Shown: positions 13,930 to 23,639, counted from the stretch's first letter. The stretch: 38,007 bases of DNA from Clostridium senegalense JC122 (GCF_000285575.1 NZ_HE611053.1:49293-87299), one strand, 5' to 3'. Numbers and translations are program-made. Notes: generated from the sequence alone by a model not told the origin.

Positions 13930-15360
13930 TTATTTAAACATAGTCTTTTCTTTTAATACATCAATAATTTTTCTAGATAACTTATAAGATTCACCAGCTC
14001 CAAAAACTATAATTATATCTCCACTTTTAACTTCATTAAGGATTTTATTGCATATTTCATTGGAGTTTTCTATATATTCTGATTTATTTACATCTATTTT
14101 ATTACATAGCATATCTAAATTAACTGGCTCTATATTTTTACTTGCTTCTCGTCCTAAAAAAGGTTTTGTAATAATAACTCTATCAGCTTTTCTTAATGCT
14201 GTAGCAAACTCATTAAAGAATAATTTCACCCTTGAAAGTTGATGTGGCTCAAAAATAGCAAAAATCTTTTTTTCTGGATAACTAAGTTTGATTGAATCTA
14301 ATGTAGTAGCGACAGCAGTAGGATGATGAGCAAAGTCGTCAAAAATCTTAATATCATCAATATCTGCTATTAATTCTAGCCTTCTGCCTATTCCTTTAAA
14401 ATTTTCAAAAGAGTTTTTTATTGAGTCTATGCTAACACCTAACTCTAGGGCAGTGATTAACACGCCTAAAGAGTTCTGAACATTATGCTTACCTATTAAT
14501 CCAAGTTTAAAAGTATATTCATTATTACCATTTACTACTTTAAATGATGAATATTCAGGAGTATTTGAATTTAATTCAGCTTTATATTCCATGTGAAAAG
14601 GAAATTTAATTTTATTATCTATATAATATCCAATAACTTTTACGCCTTCTTTATTTAACCAGTCTTTTAAATCATATAATATTTCTCCAATAGCATTACT
14701 GTCTTCATTAACAATTAAAATTTTTGGATCATTAAGCTTTTTTATAAAATTTTTAAAAGAATCTTTAACTTCAGTTATATCTTTAAAAAACTCTGGATGA
14801 TCCATCTCTACATTATTTATTATAGCTATTGAAGGGCTGTAATTTAAAAAGTTATTGTTAAATTCATCTGCTTCACATATAAAATAATTTGAATTTCCGA
14901 TTCTATATCCGACGGCCCAATTCTTAAATGTTGTTCCAGCTTCAACAGTTGGATCTAGTCCTCCATTTTCCAAGACAAGTCCCATTAATACTGTAGTTGT
15001 AGATTTACCATGTGTACCTGCAATAGAAATAACAAACTTTTCATTTTGTATATATTTAGCTGAAAACTCCTGCCATGTCATTAAAATTCCTCTTTTTTTA
15101 GCTTCCAATATTTCTGAATGATTAGGGGAAACATCTAAAATTGCAGGTGATATAACTAAAATATCAATATCTTTTATATGACTTAAATCATGACCTGTAA
15201 AAATTTCTATATTATTTTCTATAAGAGCATCTTTATAATAGCCTGACGTACTTAAATCACACCCTGAAACATCAAATCCATTATTTTTTGCAATGATTGC
15301 TATAGGTGCAGCACCACTTCCACATATACCCATAAAGTGTACTTTCATTTTACTTTCCAA
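13930..15360 (-). CDS. Mur ligase family protein (MurC/Mpl type)
   Basis: This 476-aa ATP-dependent amide ligase has the three Mur domains: an N-terminal nucleotide-sugar-binding domain (VHFMGICGSGAAP, residues 7-19), a central ATPase with P-loop GTHGKSTTT (115-123), CEADEF and NNVEMDHPEFF, and a C-terminal domain with FDDFAHHPTA and FEPHQLSRV. The DDFAHHPT motif points to MurC or Mpl rather than MurD/E/F. MurC joins L-Ala to UDP-MurNAc; Mpl joins recycled tripeptide. The GICGSGAAP start differs from the usual MurC GIGGxGMS, so this may be a second paralogue with another amino acid or recycling role. The start is TTG 15360, 6 nt after AGGAGTGA; the ATG at 15348 is too far from it. No mur or division genes flank it. 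Confidence 0.8.
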   Translation of the reverse strand: MESKMKVHFMGICGSGAAPIAIIAKNNGFDVSGCDLSTSGYYKDALIENNIEIFTGHDLSHIKDIDILVISPAILDVSPNHSEILEAKKRGILMTWQEFSAKYIQNEKFVISIAGTHGKSTTTVLMGLVLENGGLDPTVEAGTTFKNWAVGYRIGNSNYFICEADEFNNNFLNYSPSIAIINNVEMDHPEFFKDITEVKDSFKNFIKKLNDPKILIVNEDSNAIGEILYDLKDWLNKEGVKVIGYYIDNKIKFPFHMEYKAELNSNTPEYSSFKVVNGNNEYTFKLGLIGKHNVQNSLGVLITALELGVSIDSIKNSFENFKGIGRRLELIADIDDIKIFDDFAHHPTAVATTLDSIKLSYPEKKIFAIFEPHQLSRVKLFFNEFATALRKADRVIITKPFLGREASKNIEPVNLDMLCNKIDVNKSEYIENSNEICNKILNEVKSGDIIIVFGAGESYKLSRKIIDVLKEKTMFK

Positions 15361-15584
15361 TATAATTCACTCCTATTATCAAATTATTTAGATTGAGATT
15401 ATGCTTTAGAAAATGTTTATCATATAATTTGTTTGAAACAAAGTAGCTGTAAATTAAATTAATTATAACATGATTCAAGTGGTGTTTTACAATATTATAC
15501 AAGTGAAATGCTATAAGGTACTTACAATGGGTGAGATAGAGTTGTTTAAGGTAAGAAACATAATATATCATAAGTAATTGTTTA

Positions 15585-15611
15585 TTGAAAAATATACTTT
15601 TATAGTATAAT
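15585..15611 (+). promoter_or_regulatory. Putative promoter of the STAND NTPase gene
   Basis: TATAAT at 15606-15611 is preceded by TTGAAA (15585-15590) at 15 bp or TATTGA at 17 bp. The start codon is about 60 nt downstream. The rest of 15361-15669 shows no feature; a 73-codon minus-strand frame there is just the Mur ligase leader. Confidence 0.4.
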
Positions 15612-15669
15612 GAATTATAGGTCTTTAATTATTAATGATTAGATTAGTAAGTATAAAGGGGAGAAAAAA

Positions 15670-15948
15670 TTGAGTAAAATAAATGCAATTCAACAAGCTA
15701 TTATAGGATTAGATGGTGGAGAATACCAAAAATTAATGGATGCATATCTATATAAGAAATTTAAGTACAAAAATATTGAGCCATTAGGTTCTCATACTGG
15801 AACAAATAAAGTTACTAAAGGAATTCCGGATTCATATGTAAAGTTAGATAATGATAAGTATGTTTTAATTATGTATGGTACAGTTGAAAGTACATCATAT
15901 AAAAAGATAGAAAAAGATATAAAATCGTGTTTAGATAAAAAAACTTAA
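15670..15948 (+). pseudogene. Segment 1: nuclease-like N-terminal domain
   Basis: The 92 residues contain LDGGEYQKLMDAYLYKK, GSHTGTNKVTKGIPDSYV and DKYVLIMYGT. They match the start of a family I know with GTPD-x(n)-YV-x-x-EYTTQ, a PD-(D/E)xK-like site. Here the Glu position is Met (residue 68) and TTQ is GTV, so nuclease activity may be lost. The domain continues after the A7 run as LNISIKEIEEIICCYTS. Confidence 0.65.
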
Positions 15949-16033
15949 TATTAGTATTAAAGAAATTGAAGAAATAATATGTTGTTATACATCAACTAAT
16001 ATACATATTGAACAAAAGAAAAAGTTAGAAAAT

Positions 16034-17569
16034 ATGATTGAAGGTGTAAAAATAACATTAATAGGGATAGGAAGTGTTTCACATGATTTATTAATTAATT
16101 ATCCTACAATAGCATCTGAATTTTTAAATATACCGATAGATACGGAACAAATATTTGAAATCGATGATTTTATAGATAAGTATGATAAAACCAAGATGAA
16201 TGCTTCAATTAATATGGAACTATTACATAGGGATAATGAAATAGAATCATTAATTAATAAGCTTGAAGAGAGCAAGGTTGTATTGATATTTGGAAAATCC
16301 GGGATAGGTAAAACTAGATTAGCACTAGAAATAGCGAGAATATATAGAGATAAGCATAATTTACGCGTATTTTGTGTAAAAAATAATGGTCAAATGTTAT
16401 ACAACGATTTAAAATATTATTTATCAGATTCAGGAGATTACCTATTGTTTATAGATGATGCTAATAAAACCACTCAGTTAGAGCATGTATTAGATTATGT
16501 TATAGCACCACCTGAAGGAATAAATGTTAGGATTATAATGACAATAAGAGATTATGCAAAGGATAGAGTAAAACAAGTAATATATAATAAAGTAATTCCT
16601 CAAGAAGAAGAAATAGATGTTTTAAGTGATGAAGTTATAAAAGAAATTTTGAGTAACAATTTAGATATAAAAAATAATAAGTACTTAGATCAAATAGCAA
16701 AGATATCAAAAGGAAATGCAAGATTAGCAATTTTAGCAGGAAAAATTGCTTTGAAGAATGGATTATCATCAATATATAATTCAGTAGATATATTTAAATA
16801 TTATTATGGAGAGATTATTGAAAAAGAATTTTTTGATAGAAAGAAAATTATCTCTGCATTTCTTATTACATTATTAGGACCATTTGAATATGAAAATCAT
16901 GAAATAGCAATAAAGATATTAAGGGATAATGGGATAAATGAAGATGAGTTTTATGAATTATGCTATGAACTTGATAATAGTGAAATTATTGATTTATACA
17001 TGGATAAAGTAGTAAAAATTAGTGACCAAAGTATGGGAGACTATTTATTATATTACGTTCTTATAGAGAAGAAGTATATTGCATTAGTAGATGTTATTAA
17101 AAATTTGTTTAAAAGATATAGACGTAAACTAATATATGCTTTAAATACAATTGGAACATTATTTAATAATGAAGAGTGTTTTAAATATATAGAGGATCAA
17201 GTAAATAAGGTGTGGAGTGCTATAGAAGATGATAAAGAGAAGTTTGAATATTTAAAATCATTTCATGTATTAAATGAAGAAAAATCATTAGCATATATAA
17301 AAAATAAAATAGATAAGATGGATAAAGAGGATATATTGATAGATAGCTTTAATTTAAAAGATAAAGAGAAGAATAATTCTATTAAATCAGAGATAGTCGA
17401 GTTGTTAGGTGGATTTAAATATTCTAATAATTATGAGTTGATACTTGAGTTAATTATATATTATTTTAAAAAAAGCCATCTGAGGCATCAGATTTTTATC
17501 TTTTATTCGCAGATAGATTGGGATATGATCAGAATTCTCTTCAATATGAATATGAGAGAGAACTATTAA
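16034..17569 (+). pseudogene. Segment 2: STAND-type NTPase domain
   Basis: Walker A is FGKSGIGKTRLALE (residues 86-99 counted from the ATG at 16034), Walker B is YLLFIDDAN, and MTIRDYA is the downstream sensor-like arginine motif. The upstream IPIDTEQIFEIDDFIDKY linker is typical of the family as I recall it. A helical region follows. ATG 16034 is an internal Met; the true frame enters from 15944. The last 30 or so residues (after 17474) are out of frame. Confidence 0.75.
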
Positions 17570-18117
17570 ATGTTGAATATTTATGGAAAGAGGCTAATAA
17601 AGGTTTAGATATAAATTTAACTATATTACTTCTAAATATAATTGAAGAATATATCAAGTTTGAATTTCATAGAACTGAAAGTAATGGTATGAGATCAATC
17701 AACTTTATTACATTTAATTTATATATGTGTGAAGGCTTAAAAAAGTTAAGAAAAATCTTATGGAGTATTTTAGGAGAGTTATATAAGCAAGAAAAGTACA
17801 AAAATATTATAAATAAAATATTATTAAATTATAATCCATATTCGAAAAATAAAAATCAGCTAAAATTGGTATATGAAATGGATTTTAAATTTATAAAGAA
17901 GTATATATTTAATCAGATAATATCACCAGATTTTATACAATGTAAAATTTTAAATCAATTTAAGAGAATAAATCAAAGATTAGAAATTATTGAGGATACA
18001 GTATTAGAAAAATATATAGAAAATGAAGAGTTTTTAATATATAAAACTCTATGTAAGAGTTATGATACTGGTATAGATTGGAAGCTACAACAAGAGAAGA
18101 GAAAAAAATATCTATAA
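17518..18117 (+). pseudogene. Segment 3: helical sensor region, part 1
   Basis: The in-frame continuation actually begins at about 17475 (PSEASDFYLLFADRLGYD) and runs to the A7 run at 18102. It is Leu/Ile/Lys-rich helical sequence with no motif I recognise, consistent with TPR-like sensor repeats of STAND proteins. Confidence 0.6.
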
Positions 18118-18118
18118 C

Positions 18119-18274
18119 ATGGTAAAAGATTATGAAGAAGATGATTTTATTAAGTTATTTAATTTATGCAATAGTATTTTAGATAAAAGTGAAAATAGAG
18201 AAGTTTGGAAGTTGCAAGATGGAATAACACTTTTATTTGAGGCAACTAAAGAAAATTTAAAAAATATGTTGTAG
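18119..18274 (+). pseudogene. Segment 4: short helical piece between two shifts
   Basis: Between the A7 run at 18102 and the A6 run at 18259 the frame reads NIYNMVKDYEEDDFIKLF and so on to GITLLFEATKENLK, joining segments 3 and 5. It ends at TAG 18272-18274 when the second shift is not made. Confidence 0.6.
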
Positions 18275-18288
18275 CGATAAAAGCATAT

Positions 18289-19392
18289 TTGAAATGTGAT
18301 ACGCCTTTCTCTAATTGCATAAGTAATAAAATATCTATTCTTATTAAATTTATAGGTATTGAAGAAACTGAAAAAATTATCTTTAATTATGAGTATAAGC
18401 AAAAAAATAACTGGATATATGAATTTTTATTTTGTATTCCAATGGAAAGAAGAACTATAATATATGCAAATTTATTAAGAAAGGTTTTTGGAGGTGAAAT
18501 AAAAAGGCAACAACCAATGATACCTAATATTCAATTTATAGCACTATATAAAGATATTGATGAGAATATAGTACGCGATTTATCTTTGAAATTATTAACA
18601 ATAAATTCACTCGAAAAATCGTATGCTATACAGTCTTTTTTAGGACATAGCTTAGATAAGGCTGATGCTGATATGGTTTTAAGTATATTTATGGAGGATA
18701 TTAACATATTAGAAAATCTATATTTAAATGTAATTGAAAGTGATATAGATTATGAAGGTTATTTATTTATTAGTTTAGTAAAGAATAATGTAGAGTTTTT
18801 AAAAAAATTTGTGCAACAGATAATAAATACTAGGAATGCAGATTATTATATGGGGAATTTTAAGAGGTTATGGGAACAGGAAAATTACGATGAGCTAATT
18901 AAAATATCATTCGATATACTAATTAGCTCTAAAGGCAATATAAGTTTGTACTTTTGTGAAAAAGATATAGAAAAAATATTTATGAATAGTACTAATACTT
19001 CAAAAACAATTAAAAATAGAAAAATAGAATGGATAAAAAACTATATAAAAAAATTTTTGAATAATGTAGATTATTTAAATTTAATTTTTCAGGTAGTCAT
19101 GGCTGTTTTTACGGCTAATAGACAAGAGCTTCTGCTATATTTTCTTGATATGAATACAGATATAGAAGCATTTAAATCAATAGAACTATTTCCTAGATTT
19201 AAATGTTGGTCTGGGAGCGAGGTTCCTCTTATAGAAGAAGAGATTAGTTTTCTAAGTGAATTAATTAATAGTATAAATGGAATAGACTATATTGAACATA
19301 AGGCATATTTAAAAGAACTTATTTTAAGCAAGGAAAAGCAGAAACAACAAGCCTTAGTTGGAGAATATTTAGAAGACAGGGATTTATCATAA
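18289..19392 (+). pseudogene. Segment 5: helical C-terminal region
   Basis: The continuation after the A6 run reads YVVAIKAYLKCDTPFSN onward, 375 or so residues of helical sequence ending EYLEDRDLS. The TTG at 18289 has no binding site and is not a true start. It contains no recognised catalytic motif. Confidence 0.6.
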
Positions 19393-19489
19393 TAATAAGC
19401 AAAATATCATTTAAAATAATTTTGATAAATTAGAAAAGAAGTTATTAGTAAGGTCTGATAAGTATAAGGAAATAAAAGTAATTATTATA

Positions 19490-19655
19490 TTAGGAAGTGT
19501 CTGAAAACTCATTTTTAGAACAATATTAGTCGTAATTTCTATAATTCAGAAATAAAATTTCATATAAATTTAGTAAAGATTAAATAAATTCTGCTGTAAA
19601 TTTTGAAGTTATTTCAAAAATATTCTTAGATTCTTAGTTTTCAGACACGCCCTAA
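19490..19655. mobile_element. MITE-like element with 20-bp terminal inverted repeats
   Basis: TTAGGAAGTGTCTGAAAACT (19490-19509) and AGTTTTCAGACACGCCCTAA (19635-19654) are inverted repeats differing at two positions. They enclose about 125 bp without coding capacity. No clear target duplication is visible. The parent insertion sequence is not in this window. Confidence 0.65.
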
Positions 19656-19860
19656 TTTTATTGAAAAAAATTTCATTATATACTATATAGGATGAGTTTA
19701 AAAGTTATATAAGGTCGGACTTAGAAACAACTCAGAAATAAATATTAAATTTGTATTCAGTAGTATTGAATGATTTAAAATAAGTAAAAAATATAACTAA
19801 AAACATTTAAATAACTATAGTGATTTATCAAGAAGAGTGCAAACAATGGCGTTAATATAG

Positions 19861-19910
19861 AAAACCACTTCAATGTTTAGAGTCAAATTCTAAGTATTAA
19901 AGTGGTTTTT
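19861..19910. terminator. Bidirectional terminator hairpin
   Basis: AAAACCACTT (19861-19870) pairs with AAGTGGTTTT (19899-19909 region), with an inner TAGA/TCTA stem and T-runs on both strands. Its design matches the hairpin at 25530. Outside this, the MITE and the duplicated leader, the gene-free stretch 19393-20285 shows nothing more than an AAGTGAA/TTCACTT inverted repeat near 20079-20112. Confidence 0.65.
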
Positions 19911-20015
19911 AATATATCTAAAAGGTTATTTTAAAGTGGAGAATCTTTTACATAATAAGGGATAATAGATTAATATTTCTTAAGAGTTATGATATTATTG
20001 AAATATATGTAATAA

Positions 20016-20207
20016 TTTATAGAATAGAGTTAGAAATATAGATATTAAAGATTATAAACCATAGAAAAGGCAAACGAAAGTGAACAAATATATATAGATA
20101 TTTATTCACTTAAGTTATAGCATAGATACGAAGGAATAATTTTGAGTGAGCGAATACCTTGTATTACTCAGGGTTGCAAGGCAACTATTTTGCAAATAAC
20201 GGATTAA
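20016..20207 (+). repeat. Duplicated leader and first 19 codons of the zinc-ribbon gene
   Basis: This segment aligns with 21630-21785. From TTG 20142 it encodes MSERIPCITQGCKATILQI, nearly identical to the start of the gene at 21722, then diverges into a TAA at 20205-20207. The upstream GAATAGAGTTAG block corresponds to the promoter spacer at 21630-21658. It is a truncated copy left by duplication or by insertion of the intervening SH3 gene. Confidence 0.8.
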
Positions 20208-20285
20208 AAGATATTTAAATTTATAACATTTATAATGCAATAGTGTATATGTTTACAATGAAAATAGACAAAGGGAGAGGATATA

Positions 20286-21587
20286 TTGGAAAATAAATAT
20301 AAGATAAATTCAAACTTAATGGAAAAAGTAGTAGAATCAGAAACAATGAGAAATATAGTTTTGGAAAGTGCTAGTAGCAAATTATTAAAATCAATTGAAC
20401 AAAGGGAAAGATTAATAAATTCGGCTCATTTTGACATTAATATATTAGAAAATGCTTTTGAGATACTAAAAAGTCCACCTTTAGATAACATCACTTCAAA
20501 TTATACAAAAATATTAAGTGAATCACCTATTAATATTGCATCAATAGGTGTTAGTAGCAATTTAGTAAGCTTAATTGAGCAAAAGAGTAAATTGATAGAA
20601 TCAGTTACATCTAGTAGTAATATAATAACGAGTGCTTTGTGTATACTAAAAAATCCACTTTTGAAGGATATTAATTCAAAGTACATAAAAACACTAAGTA
20701 AATCAACTACTAATATTGTTTCAGCAGGTATTAGTAGTAAATTAGTAAATTCTATTCAACAAATATCACAACAAATTAATGAAATAGACTTTAAATGTAT
20801 TAAAATAAATAGTAATGGTACAATAAATTATTCTAATAAAAATATTAATATGGATGAAGTTGTAGGAGCGGTTAATTCTTATTTAGAGGAAGATTCACCA
20901 ATTGAAAGTAAAATTGAAAAAATAGTTAAAAAGAGTAAGGGTTACAATCCTATAATAATTATAATAGTATTTTCTTTATTCATTATACCATTAATAAATG
21001 TTTTTAATCAGTCTAACAGCATGTCAAAACACAATTATATTAGTGATGAAATTACTGAAAGTATAAATAATTTAAATGAAGATGTTGTTTGTACACTAGA
21101 TAAAGTTGCTAATGTTCTTGGCATTATTTTAATTTGTGGAAAAGGATTGTTAAATAGTGTTGAAAACTTTGATAGCAATCATCCAGTAATTTTTGATTTA
21201 ATAAAGTATTTAATGGAATATTTAATAAGAGGTATTTATAAATTTGTAAAAAAGAGAAAAATTAATATTAAAGTTATAGAAGATAAAAAAAGAAAAATAA
21301 ATTTTATAAAGCAAGAAGTTATAAATTTGGTTAAAAATGAATTTCAAAATCCAATTATAGATAATATTTTAATAGATAATTTTGGTTTAATTATAGCTAA
21401 TGATGTAGAGATAAGAACTAATAATACATTTGAATCACCTATAGTATATAAAATGAGAAATTTTGGTGAAGTAGTTGTAATATTAGAAACAGATGATGAT
21501 TGGGCAAAAATTAAATTTGATGGAGAAGATAATAAAACATATATTGGGTGGATGTTTGCATCATACATAGAGAGGGTAAATAGTTAA
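20286..21587 (+). CDS. Repeat-containing membrane protein with C-terminal SH3 domain
   Basis: The 433-aa protein has two full 60-residue tandem repeats (residues 30-89 and 90-149) and part of a third (150-162). Each starts S-S-x-L-[LV]-x-x-I-[EQ]-Q and carries an ILK-x-P-x-L-x-[ND]-I and an S-x-x-x-NI-x-S-x-G motif. A membrane helix lies at 221-240 (NPIIIIIVFSLFIIPLINVF), a weaker hydrophobic stretch at 272-290, a basic segment at 318-342, and a bacterial SH3 domain at 369-431 (VEIRTNNTFESPIVYKM, DDDWAKIKFDG, YIGWMFASYIERV). TTG 20286 follows GGGAGAGG. I recognise no family for the repeats. It is inserted between a truncated and an intact copy of the next gene's leader, so it arrived as a cassette. 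A signalling or defence role is only a guess. Confidence 0.75.
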   Translation: MENKYKINSNLMEKVVESETMRNIVLESASSKLLKSIEQRERLINSAHFDINILENAFEILKSPPLDNITSNYTKILSESPINIASIGVSSNLVSLIEQKSKLIESVTSSSNIITSALCILKNPLLKDINSKYIKTLSKSTTNIVSAGISSKLVNSIQQISQQINEIDFKCIKINSNGTINYSNKNINMDEVVGAVNSYLEEDSPIESKIEKIVKKSKGYNPIIIIIVFSLFIIPLINVFNQSNSMSKHNYISDEITESINNLNEDVVCTLDKVANVLGIILICGKGLLNSVENFDSNHPVIFDLIKYLMEYLIRGIYKFVKKRKINIKVIEDKKRKINFIKQEVINLVKNEFQNPIIDNILIDNFGLIIANDVEIRTNNTFESPIVYKMRNFGEVVVILETDDDWAKIKFDGEDNKTYIGWMFASYIERVNS

Positions 21588-21629
21588 ATATATTATTATT
21601 ATTATTTTAACACAGTGAAGATGTAATAA

Positions 21630-21658
21630 TTTACAAAATAGAGTTAGACATATATATT
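21630..21658 (+). promoter_or_regulatory. Promoter of the zinc-ribbon/macro/HEAT operon
   Basis: TTTACA (21630-21635) and TATATT (21653-21658) have a 17-bp spacer. The start codon is about 64 nt downstream. The weaker duplicated copy is at 20016-20046. Confidence 0.55.
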
Positions 21659-21721
21659 AAAAATTGTGAGTATTAGAAAAGCGAACAAATTTACCGATAG
21701 GGATAGGTAGGGGGAATAATT

Positions 21722-22999
21722 TTGAGTGAGCGAATACCTTGTATTACGGAAGGTTGCAAGGCAACTATTTTACAAATAACAGCTGATAGAACTGGTGGAT
21801 ATTGTATGCCATGTTATCAAAGAATGAAAAGAAAAGAACGTGAGGAATTTATCAAGAAAAATAGGAAAGATGTTAATTTGTATGCTAACATAAGTGATCC
21901 TGTTGAAATTTTAAAGATAATGCACAAACCTAAGAAATGTAATCCTTTAGAAAATTACGTGAAATACGAAAAAAGTATTGAAGAAATGTATACTTCTCTT
22001 TGTAAAGAAGATATAGAAAAGATGAAGGATTATGCTATAAATCTAATTGAAAGTGAAAACATAGAGATGGCACAAGATATATTGTTATCAATTGTATGTT
22101 ACATCAATACAGAAGTGGAAGAATGCCTAAAGGCTTTAATAAAGAAAAATGAGTGTTATCCTGACATAATATTTAAAGATGCTTCAAGTAATGTTAGGGA
22201 TTATCTTATAGGACAAGTTATTGAAGAAGTAGATACTTTAAATTTAAATCATGTGTTAAGAGCTTTAGCTTGGATTGGTGATGCAAAAGTTGTAGATTTA
22301 TTTTATGAATGGAGAAAGAATCCGCCTAAGTGGAGAAATAAACTTTATGTTCCACCAGAAGAATATTCTTTAGAGGCTGGATGGGAGTTAACAGAAGAGG
22401 GGAAAAGAAGAAATCTATTTTTTGAAGATTGTTATGCTATTGAAAAGAAAAATCCTCTTGTAGATGAACCTGTATTGTTTTTGCAGACAGAAGATAAAAA
22501 ATGTGAATGGTGCGGAGAAGCATTAGTTAATTTAGTTAGTTTTGATTTAACTAACTCATTTTTTGAATTTATGAATTTGAATGGTAACAGATTAAATATA
22601 GCAACTTGTCCTATGTGTAATTGCTATGAACCTATATATACTGATATTGATACTAATGGAGCTACATATTGGAGTAAATTAAATATTAAACCGCAATATC
22701 TATGTGATACAACTAATGAGGAAAATCCAATTTATAAAGCATCAATAAGTATGTCAAAGGTAAAGAGAAACTGTTATCATGCAGCAAGTGAGTTTTTAGA
22801 AACAACATTTTCTCAAATCGGAGGATATCCTACTTGGATACAAGATGCAGAATACCCAAAGTGTCCAAAATGTTCAAAACATATGAAGTTTATTGCACAA
22901 ATTGATTGGGCTGATATTGAGGAATATGGTGAAGGTATATATTATGCTTTTATCTGTGAAGAATGCAATATAGCTGCTACACATTATCAACAAACTTAG
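21722..22999 (+). CDS. Zinc-ribbon protein with C-terminal DUF1963 (YwqG)-like region
   Basis: The 425-aa protein opens with a C-x4-C-x15-C-x2-C zinc ribbon (CITEGC then CMPC, residues 7-31). A helical middle (about 60-200) resembles HEAT-type helices. Then comes a CEWCGEAL/CPMCNC pair of Cys motifs, and a DUF1963-like end: FSQIGGYPTWIQDAEYP, CPKCSKHMKFIAQIDW and CEEC. The QIGGYP.WIQ and QIDW phrases are what relate it to YwqG proteins, of unknown function. TTG 21722 follows AGGGGGAA. It heads an operon with the macro-domain and HEAT genes. No enzyme active site is visible; a sensor or immunity role is plausible but unproven. Confidence 0.65.
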   Translation: MSERIPCITEGCKATILQITADRTGGYCMPCYQRMKRKEREEFIKKNRKDVNLYANISDPVEILKIMHKPKKCNPLENYVKYEKSIEEMYTSLCKEDIEKMKDYAINLIESENIEMAQDILLSIVCYINTEVEECLKALIKKNECYPDIIFKDASSNVRDYLIGQVIEEVDTLNLNHVLRALAWIGDAKVVDLFYEWRKNPPKWRNKLYVPPEEYSLEAGWELTEEGKRRNLFFEDCYAIEKKNPLVDEPVLFLQTEDKKCEWCGEALVNLVSFDLTNSFFEFMNLNGNRLNIATCPMCNCYEPIYTDIDTNGATYWSKLNIKPQYLCDTTNEENPIYKASISMSKVKRNCYHAASEFLETTFSQIGGYPTWIQDAEYPKCPKCSKHMKFIAQIDWADIEEYGEGIYYAFICEECNIAATHYQQT

Positions 23000-23096
23000 G
23001 AGTTGAACAGGTAAATTCATTTAAAATATAGAATGAAAATGTGAAATGAGAAGTTTAGAGGACTAACATGCTAAATAGATTTTGGAGGAAAGAAAA

Positions 23097-23570
23097 ATGA
23101 AAAAAGAAATTATATATTTGAAAGGCGATGCTACTACTCCAAGTATAGACGGAAATAAAATAATTGCCCATATTTGCAATGATATTGGTGCATGGGGTAA
23201 AGGATTTGTATTAGCTCTTTCTAAAAGATGGAATAAACCTGAGAAGGAATATAGAAAGTGGTATAAAGATGATTCTAATTTTGAACTCGGAGAAGTTCAG
23301 TATGTACAAGTTTCAGAAGATATATATGTTGCTAATATGATAGGACAAAGAGATATAAAAAGAGGAAAATCAGGACCACCTATTAGATATGAAGCTGTTG
23401 ATAAATGTCTAGAAAAAGTAGGAGAAAAAGCTGTAGAATTAAATGCCACTATACATATGCCTAGAATTGGATGTGGGCTTGCAGGTGGTAAATGGGAAGA
23501 AATTGAGAAATTAATAAATAAAAATATATGCTCTATGGGTATAGATGTATATGTTTATGATATAAATTAA
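23097..23570 (+). CDS. Macro domain protein (ADP-ribose binding or hydrolysing)
   Basis: The 157-aa protein is a single macro domain: strand IIYLKGDATTP (5-15), the adenine/ribose loop IAHICNDIGAWGKGF (23-37), and the second loop MPRIGCGLAGGKWEEIE (121-137). The RIGCGLAGG-x-W loop is the one seen in Poa1/TARG1-like ADP-ribose hydrolases and ADP-ribose-1''-phosphate phosphatases, so deacylation or de-ADP-ribosylation is the family expectation. ATG 23097 lies 6 nt after TTGGAGGAA; the TTG at 23082 falls within that site. It follows the zinc-ribbon gene in the same operon. No ADP-ribosyltransferase is apparent in the window. Confidence 0.85.
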   Translation: MKKEIIYLKGDATTPSIDGNKIIAHICNDIGAWGKGFVLALSKRWNKPEKEYRKWYKDDSNFELGEVQYVQVSEDIYVANMIGQRDIKRGKSGPPIRYEAVDKCLEKVGEKAVELNATIHMPRIGCGLAGGKWEEIEKLINKNICSMGIDVYVYDIN

Positions 23571-23639
23571 ATTTATTATAAATAGTACAGTGTAGTGCAT
23601 TTAGATTAATAAATTATATTTTTACAATGGGGATGATTA

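Larger units (their letters stand above)
15670..19392 (+). pseudogene. Large STAND-type NTPase gene broken by four frameshifts
   Basis: Read across its shifts, this is one gene of about 1240 codons: a nuclease-like N-terminal domain, a P-loop NTPase, and a long helical C-terminal region. That layout (effector, STAND switch, helical-repeat sensor) is the plan of AVAST-like anti-phage proteins, which inspires the defence assignment; it is an inference. Breaks lie at A-runs: 15937-15943 (A7, one extra), 17468-17474 (A7, one missing), 18102-18108 (A7, one extra) and 18259-18264 (A6, one missing). Each switches to the frame that continues the protein, and no other stop interrupts it. The pattern fits homopolymer slippage, either decay, phase switching or read error. 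TTG 15670 follows AAGGGGAG. Confidence 0.8.

Noticed and set aside
15350-15571. 73-codon minus-strand frame before the Mur ligase
   Set aside because: It has no protein-like pattern and overlaps the leader and TTG start of the Mur ligase.
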